Source: MGBC108787 sp964430695 (GTDB lineage: Bacteria > Bacillota_I > Bacilli_A > RF39 > UBA660). From it: a stretch of DNA of 19,185 nt. The stretch lies in NCBI GenBank assembly GCA_964430695.1, contig CAYSFO010000026.1, positions 1 through 19,185 on the forward strand, given 5' to 3'. Shown here in pieces: positions 14,864 through 19,185 of this stretch. The notes beneath the pieces were generated by a model. The model was not told the DNA's origin, searched no databases, and was given only the letters and a program-made list of their open reading frames with translations. Made by a program: the position numbers and the translations under genes. The first letter of the stretch is position 1, and each line of letters opens with the position of its first letter.

Positions 14864-16387
14864 ATGAAAGAAAAATATTATATTACAACAGCAATTGCTT
14901 ATACATCTGGGAAACCTCATATTGGAAATACGTATGAGATTGTTCTTGCGGATGCGATTGCTCGTTATAAAAGATTAAAAGGATTTGACGTTTATTTTCA
15001 AACAGGTACGGATGAACACGGCGAAAAAATTCAAATGAAAGCGAAAGAAGCGGGAATTACTCCAAAAGAATTTGTAGATAGTGTTGCAAGTGAAATAAAA
15101 AATATTTGGGATATTATGAATACAAGTTATGATAAATTTGTAAGAACTACAGATGAAAATCATGAACGTGTTGTTCAAAAAATATTTAAAAAAATGTATG
15201 ATCAAGGAGATATTTATTTAGGAGAATACAAAGGTCATTATTGTACCCCTTGTGAATCTTTTTGGACAGAATCACAACTTGTTGATGGTAAGTGTCCTGA
15301 TTGTGGAAGAGATGTAGAATTAAAATCAGAAGAGGCTTATTTCTTTAAATTGAGTAAATATCAAGATAAGTTAATAAAACATATTGAAGAACATCCGGAA
15401 TTTATCCAACCTGAATCACGTAAAAATGAAATGATTAATAATTTTTTGAAACCTGGATTACAAGATTTATGTGTTTCTCGTACGTCATTTGATTGGGGTA
15501 TTCCTGTTTTGGATAATCCTAAACATGTTGTGTATGTTTGGCTTGATGCTTTAACCAATTATATTACAAATATTGGGTATGATCCCGATGGAAGTAGTGA
15601 AGAGTTTTCAAAATGGTGGCCAGCAGATTTACATTTGATTGGAAAAGATATTATTCGTTTTCATACCATTTATTGGCCATGTTTCTTAATGAGTTTAGAT
15701 TTGCCACTTCCAAAACAAGTTTTTGGACATCCATGGCTTATTATGAGTGAGGGTAAGATGAGTAAATCAAAGGGGAATGTCATTTATGCTGATGATTTGG
15801 TACATGAGTTTGGTGTTGATGCTGTTCGTTATTATGTTTTGCATGAAATTCCTTTTGCTTCAGATGGGGTGTTTACAAGGGACTTATTAATCGAAAGAAT
15901 TAATGGTGATTTGGTTAATATTTTAGGAAATTTAGTTAATCGTACTATTTCTATGGCAAAGAAATATTTTGATAGTCATCTAGAAAATAAGAGAGTTTTA
16001 GAAGATGTGGATAACGAATTATTTGCGATGGTAAATGCTTTAGAAGAAAAGATAGAGAATAAAATGAATACTCTAGAAATTGGTTCTGCCATTGATGAAA
16101 TATTTGAAGTGTTACGTCGTTCTAATAAATATATTGATGAAACTACTCCTTGGATTTTAGCAAAAGAGGAAAGTAAAAAAGACCGTTTAGAAACTGTGCT
16201 TTATCATTTAATTGAAGCGATTCGTGTATGTGCAGTATTTATAGAAGCCTTTTTACCAGAAACTAGTGAAAAGATTTTCAATCAAATTAATAGTAGTGAT
16301 AAAACGTTTAAGTTTAATGAAAATACAGTTTATGATTTGAATGAAGCAGAAATTTTATTTCAAAGAATAGATGTTGAGAAAAAATAA
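14864..16387 (+). CDS. metG: Methionine-tRNA ligase (short form)
   Basis: 507-aa class I synthetase that charges tRNA-Met for initiation and elongation. It has the HIGH-type motif PHIGN (His19), a zinc knuckle with Cys127, 130, 144 and 147, the KMSKS loop (298-302) and an alpha-helical anticodon-binding domain to about residue 500. The protein ends at LFQRIDVEKK, where B. subtilis MetS continues with a Trbp111-type tRNA-binding domain; that domain is missing, as in mycoplasma enzymes. AGAGGA lies upstream. No leader or promoter lies in the 18 bases before it, so the Met T-box 2.4 kb upstream is the only visible control. Confidence 0.96.
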   Translation: MKEKYYITTAIAYTSGKPHIGNTYEIVLADAIARYKRLKGFDVYFQTGTDEHGEKIQMKAKEAGITPKEFVDSVASEIKNIWDIMNTSYDKFVRTTDENHERVVQKIFKKMYDQGDIYLGEYKGHYCTPCESFWTESQLVDGKCPDCGRDVELKSEEAYFFKLSKYQDKLIKHIEEHPEFIQPESRKNEMINNFLKPGLQDLCVSRTSFDWGIPVLDNPKHVVYVWLDALTNYITNIGYDPDGSSEEFSKWWPADLHLIGKDIIRFHTIYWPCFLMSLDLPLPKQVFGHPWLIMSEGKMSKSKGNVIYADDLVHEFGVDAVRYYVLHEIPFASDGVFTRDLLIERINGDLVNILGNLVNRTISMAKKYFDSHLENKRVLEDVDNELFAMVNALEEKIENKMNTLEIGSAIDEIFEVLRRSNKYIDETTPWILAKEESKKDRLETVLYHLIEAIRVCAVFIEAFLPETSEKIFNQINSSDKTFKFNENTVYDLNEAEILFQRIDVEKK

Positions 16388-16416
16388 TCATAATTACTGA
16401 GGGTGAAGTGATAGAT

Positions 16417-17163
16417 ATGTTTTGTGATACGCATTGTCATTTGTTTCATGAATATTATGAAAATATAGACGAAATGATAGAGCTTGCTAAAGAAAATCAA
16501 GTAAATCGTATGATTGTTGCAGGTTGTGATGGAAAGTCTAATGAAGAAGTAGTGGTTTTAACTAAAAAAGAAGGAATATATGGTGCACTTGGAATTCATC
16601 CTGAAGATGTAGAAAATTATCAAGAAAGTGATTTAAAGTTTATTGAACAAAATTTATCACATCAAAAGATTATTGCTATTGGTGAAATTGGTTTGGACTA
16701 TTACTATAATAAGGAAAATAAAGAAGAACAAATAAGATTATTTGAGACGCAACTAGCATTAGCAGAAAGGTATCATTTACCTGTCGTTGTTCATTCAAGG
16801 GAAGCTACGCTAGATACGATTACTTCTTTAAAAAAATATAAAGTATGTGGTGTTATCCACTCTTTTAGTGGAAGTTTAGAAACTGCGAAAATGTATATTC
16901 AAATGGGTTTTTTACTTGGAGTAAACGGTGTTATTACTTTTAAAAATTGTCATTTAAAAGATGTCATAAAAGAAATAGATGTAAATAATATTATATTAGA
17001 AACAGATTCTCCTTATTTAACACCAGTGCCATTTCGTGGTAAGAAAAATGATCCGAGTAAAATTATTTCTATTGCAAATTTTATCTGTGATTTAAAAAAT
17101 ATATCTCTTCAAGAATTATCAAAAATTACCAATGAAAATATAAAGCGTATTTTTGACATTTAA
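16417..17163 (+). CDS. TatD family metal-dependent hydrolase (YabD-like)
   Basis: 248-aa TatD-type DNase/hydrolase of the amidohydrolase fold, adjacent to metS also in B. subtilis (yabD). Metal ligands are visible: His6 and His8 (DTHCH), Glu90 (GEIGLDYY), His126 (VVVHSREA), His148 (IHSFSGS) and Asp197 (ETDSPYLTP). E. coli TatD has 3'-5' exonuclease activity, but the substrate in Firmicutes is not settled. The ATG at 16417 is preferred to a GTG at 16408, because GAGGGTGA lies 10 bases before the ATG but only 1 before the GTG. The last codons hold the -35 of the next gene's promoter. Confidence 0.93.
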   Translation: MFCDTHCHLFHEYYENIDEMIELAKENQVNRMIVAGCDGKSNEEVVVLTKKEGIYGALGIHPEDVENYQESDLKFIEQNLSHQKIIAIGEIGLDYYYNKENKEEQIRLFETQLALAERYHLPVVVHSREATLDTITSLKKYKVCGVIHSFSGSLETAKMYIQMGFLLGVNGVITFKNCHLKDVIKEIDVNNIILETDSPYLTPVPFRGKKNDPSKIISIANFICDLKNISLQELSKITNENIKRIFDI

Positions 17164-17181
17164 AGGTCATTTTGATAAAAT
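17153..17181 (+). promoter_or_regulatory. Strong sigma-A promoter of the 3D-domain gene
   Basis: TTGACA (17153-17158), a 17-base spacer, and an extended -10 TGA plus TAAAAT (17173-17181). The -35 lies inside the end of tatD and the -10 just after its stop. Predicted transcription start is near 17188, about 20 bases before the start codon. It is the best consensus promoter I found in the window. Confidence 0.72.
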
Positions 17182-17208
17182 AATAAATGTAGATACGAGG
17201 TGAAGCAA

Positions 17209-17751
17209 GTGATTCGTAACCTTTTTAAGACAGTAAAAAAATCAATTCAAGTTGTGTTACTCGTGTTGCTTGTCATTTTTGTAGAATCAAGTAATAATGT
17301 AAATTCTACGCAAGTTTTAAATGATAATTATAATAAATCTATTGATTTAGCTACTATGGCATTAAAGTTAAAGGAAGATATTCAAAATGATTTGTATAGT
17401 GCTAAAGATACATTTGTAGGGGACTTAACAGGATATACTGCTGATTGTCCACTTTGTAGTGGAAAACTTGCTTGTTTACCTAATTACTATGTATTAGATG
17501 GTACAGATACTTATCAAGATATTTCTTATGGAAATGTAAAAATAGTAGCATCAAGTAAAAATTTGCCATGTGGTACGATTATTCGTTTTAATAAGAGTAA
17601 TTTATCAAATGACCCAATTTTGGCGATTGTTTTAGACCGTGGAGTGCTTGGAAATGACATTGATTTATTAACTCCTGATATTTCTTTTGCTAACATTTAC
17701 ATTGGACGTTCAACAATTTCTTATGATGTACTTAGAAATGGATGGCAATAG
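17209..17751 (+). CDS. Membrane-anchored 3D-domain protein
   Basis: 180-aa protein with a basic N-terminus and one hydrophobic segment (about residues 14-25), then an extracellular part. The C-terminal 3D domain carries the three Asp (Asp143, Asp150, Asp152 in LDRGVLGNDIDLL), preceded by LTGYTADC and CGTIIRF. The fold is the double-psi beta-barrel found in MltA-type and RpfB-like wall lytic enzymes. It occupies the position of B. subtilis yabE but lacks its G5 and DUF348 domains. Cys80, 83, 89 and 121 could form disulfides outside the cell. Start: a GTG at 17209 with GAGGTGA 5 bases upstream; a GTG at 17200 lies inside that site. Role inferred: peptidoglycan remodelling. It has its own promoter and terminator. 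Confidence 0.78.
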   Translation: MIRNLFKTVKKSIQVVLLVLLVIFVESSNNVNSTQVLNDNYNKSIDLATMALKLKEDIQNDLYSAKDTFVGDLTGYTADCPLCSGKLACLPNYYVLDGTDTYQDISYGNVKIVASSKNLPCGTIIRFNKSNLSNDPILAIVLDRGVLGNDIDLLTPDISFANIYIGRSTISYDVLRNGWQ

Positions 17752-17762
17752 GCCATCTTTTT
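17741..17762 (+). terminator. Intrinsic terminator containing the 3D gene stop codon
   Basis: GATGGC (17741-17746) pairs perfectly with GCCATC (17752-17757) around AATAG, followed by TTTTT. The UAG stop of the 3D gene (17749-17751) is in the loop. The stem is short, so read-through into rsmA, which has no other visible promoter, is plausible. Confidence 0.65.
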
Positions 17763-17778
17763 GAGATTGGAAAGTTTT

Positions 17779-18570
17779 ATGAAATATATAGAAGCTAAAA
17801 AACGTTATGGTCAAAATTTTTTAAAAACGCAAAGTATTTTACAAAAAATCTCTTCTTCTATTTCTGTTTTGGAAGATGATTTAATTATTGAGATTGGTCC
17901 AGGAATGGGAGCACTTACGGAATATTTGGTTCAAAAGAATTGTTATTTGCTTTGTTATGAAATTGATACTCGTATGAAAGAGTATTTAGATAAATATGAT
18001 ACTGGAAAATGTAGCATTATTTTTGATGATTTCTTAAAAAGGGATATTATAAGTGACATTCAAAAATATAAGTGTCGTAAATTATATGTGGTTGCCAATA
18101 TTCCTTATTATATTACTTCTCCTATTATTACAAAGTTAATCGAGTTAAATAAGTTTTCTGAAATTGTTTTGTTAGTACAAAAAGAGTTTGCCGAAAGGAT
18201 TACTGCAGAGCATGGGCATAAAGAATATAATGCATTTACTTTGTTTATTGATGCTTTTTATGACAGTGAATTATTATTTATCGTTGATCGAACGCATTTT
18301 ATTCCTTCTCCGAATGTTGATAGTGCCGTTATTAAGCTATCCCAAAAGGAAGAAACTATGATTAATAATCAAGAATTTTATTTTAAGTTTATTAAAGATG
18401 CTTTTGGGAATAAGCGAAAAACTTTAAAAAATAATTTAAAAAATTATGATTGGGATAAAATAAAAGAGATATTGAATGAGTTAGGTTACCAAGAAAGTGT
18501 TCGAGCGGAAGAAATTAGTAAGAAAGATTTTAAAATCTTATCAAATAAATATGAGGAATATTGCAATTAA
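17779..18570 (+). CDS. rsmA: 16S rRNA A1518/A1519 N6,N6-dimethyltransferase
   Basis: 263-aa RsmA/KsgA enzyme that dimethylates two adjacent adenines in helix 45 of 16S rRNA during small-subunit maturation. It has GQNFL (11-15), SAM motif I EIGPGMGALTE (from residue 38) and the catalytic NIPYY motif (107-111), then a C-terminal RNA-binding helical domain with FGNKRKTLKNNL. I chose the ATG at 17779 over a TTG at 17761, because the TTG lies in the T-run of the preceding terminator and GGAAAG lies just before the ATG. Loss of this enzyme gives kasugamycin resistance in other bacteria. In B. subtilis rnmV (RNase M5) precedes it; it is missing here. Confidence 0.95.
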   Translation: MKYIEAKKRYGQNFLKTQSILQKISSSISVLEDDLIIEIGPGMGALTEYLVQKNCYLLCYEIDTRMKEYLDKYDTGKCSIIFDDFLKRDIISDIQKYKCRKLYVVANIPYYITSPIITKLIELNKFSEIVLLVQKEFAERITAEHGHKEYNAFTLFIDAFYDSELLFIVDRTHFIPSPNVDSAVIKLSQKEETMINNQEFYFKFIKDAFGNKRKTLKNNLKNYDWDKIKEILNELGYQESVRAEEISKKDFKILSNKYEEYCN

Positions 18571-18600
18571 ATATTCTTAAGCAAAAAATATTTTTAGGTG

Positions 18601-18609
18601 CATATAATA
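18601..18609 (+). promoter_or_regulatory. Sigma-K-like -10 upstream of yabG
   Basis: CATATAATA fits the sigma-K -10 pattern CATANNNTA and lies 17 bases before the start of yabG, which is a sigma-K gene in B. subtilis. The -35 is poor (only GCA at 18581-18583), and such a match is easy by chance in AT-rich DNA. Confidence 0.35.
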
Positions 18610-18626
18610 TATTGGTGAAGATAAAT

Positions 18627-19185
18627 ATGCCAATAAAAAAGGGAGATATTGTTACTCGAAAAAGTTATAATCATGATACTTTATTTAAGGTTATTAATAT
18701 TAAAGGAGAGAAATGTTATTTAAAGGGACTAGATGTTCGTTTGTATGCGGATAGCAATGTAGATGATTTAGTTGTGGCAACTGATGAAGATCAAGAAAGA
18801 TTACAAGAAGAAGTAGAACCTTTAGATGAAGATGAATTGGATCGAAGTGAGTTTTTTTATTTACCAGGAAAGATTTTGCATTTGGATGGAGACAGTGAAT
18901 ATTTGCAAAGATGTTTAGAATATTATAAGAAACATCATATTTTTGCTATCGGTAAAAAAATTAGTGAAGTGGATATTCCTTATAAGGTTGTGGACTTGCT
19001 TCATGAATACAAGCCAGATATTGTGATTATTACAGGGCATGATGCCTATTACCCTAAAAAAGGAAAAATAGAGGATATTCGAAATTATAAAAATACAGAG
19101 AATTTTATAAAGGCAGTACGTGCTTGTCGAAAATATGAAAAAAGTCATGAAAAATTAGTAATTATAGCTGGTGCATGTCAAAGTG
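18627..19185 (+). CDS. yabG: Sporulation-specific protease YabG (3' partial)
   Basis: The first 186 codons of YabG, the mother-cell cysteine protease that processes spore coat proteins and, in clostridia, germination proteins. Conserved segments are seen in order: GDIVTRKSYNHDTLFKVI, FYLPGKILHLDGDSEYLQRCL, PDIVIITGHDAY and LVIIAGACQS. His138 (in TGHDAY) and Cys184 (in GACQS) correspond to the His and Cys reported as catalytic in the Clostridioides difficile enzyme. B. subtilis YabG is 290 aa, so roughly 100 residues lie outside the window. GGTGA lies 8 bases before the ATG. The frame stays open to the last base of the window. Confidence 0.93.
   Translation, partial: MPIKKGDIVTRKSYNHDTLFKVINIKGEKCYLKGLDVRLYADSNVDDLVVATDEDQERLQEEVEPLDEDELDRSEFFYLPGKILHLDGDSEYLQRCLEYYKKHHIFAIGKKISEVDIPYKVVDLLHEYKPDIVIITGHDAYYPKKGKIEDIRNYKNTENFIKAVRACRKYEKSHEKLVIIAGACQS

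Noticed and set aside
18915..19148. - strand open frame near the end
   Set aside because: Antisense to the conserved YabG reading frame, with a low-complexity F/I-rich translation.
1..19185. CRISPR array, tRNA or rRNA genes
   Set aside because: No regularly spaced short repeats and no cloverleaf or conserved rRNA segments were seen.

Overview
The window is about 19.2 kb of a very AT-rich chromosome from a low-GC Firmicutes, most likely a deep-branching, spore-forming member of the Bacilli. UGA is used as a stop and Trp is UGG, so the code is standard. The backbone follows the Bacillus subtilis dnaX-to-yabG neighbourhood: dnaX, yaaK/ebfC, recR, bofA, holB, ricT, yabB/trmN6, pth, mfd, spoVT, metG, tatD, a 3D-domain gene, rsmA and yabG. 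BofA, SpoVT and YabG are sporulation proteins. Sequences resembling a sigma-G promoter (before spoVT) and a sigma-K -10 (before yabG) agree with a sporulating lineage. Species assignment is inference only.

Region 1 (1-9679, + strand) is a tightly packed, apparently single operon of replication, recombination, repair and translation genes: tau/gamma clamp loader (5' end outside the window), EbfC, RecR, BofA, delta prime, RicT, a tRNA-type N6-adenine methyltransferase, a divergent PP2C-like protein, peptidyl-tRNA hydrolase and Mfd. Compared with B. subtilis, tmk, yabA, the GIY-YIG gene yazA and rsmI are absent, and the PP2C-like gene is present instead.

Region 2 (9676-11515, - strand) is an accessory insert between mfd and spoVT. 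It holds two tandem DUF1016/YhcG-type PDDEXK nuclease-like genes, each 303 codons. Their C-terminal nuclease halves are identical over 136 residues (325 bp of perfect DNA identity), whereas the middle of the N-terminal half is only about 60% identical. At the same place in both genes lies a 17-nt hairpin (7-bp stem, AGU loop in the mRNA). Its sequence differs between copies but its pairing is kept by covariation at three of seven pairs. I consider this the most interesting signal in the window.

Region 3 (11516-14845): spoVT, then a sigma-A-like promoter and a Met-type T-box riboswitch, then a three-gene accessory cassette. The cassette contains an aminoglycoside-phosphotransferase-like gene broken by one extra base inside its catalytic loop, a small P-loop kinase-like protein, and an SDR oxidoreductase. 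The cassette separates the T-box from metG, the gene it would be expected to control.

Region 4 (14864-19185): metG (without the C-terminal tRNA-binding domain), tatD, a membrane-anchored 3D-domain protein that forms its own promoter-to-terminator unit, rsmA/ksgA, and the 5' part of yabG running off the end. RNase M5 (rnmV), which sits before ksgA in B. subtilis, is missing. There is no gene-free stretch above 300 bases. The longest is 12168-12418 (promoter plus T-box), followed by 11516-11645 (divergent regulatory region). No tRNA, rRNA, CRISPR array or insertion sequence was seen.
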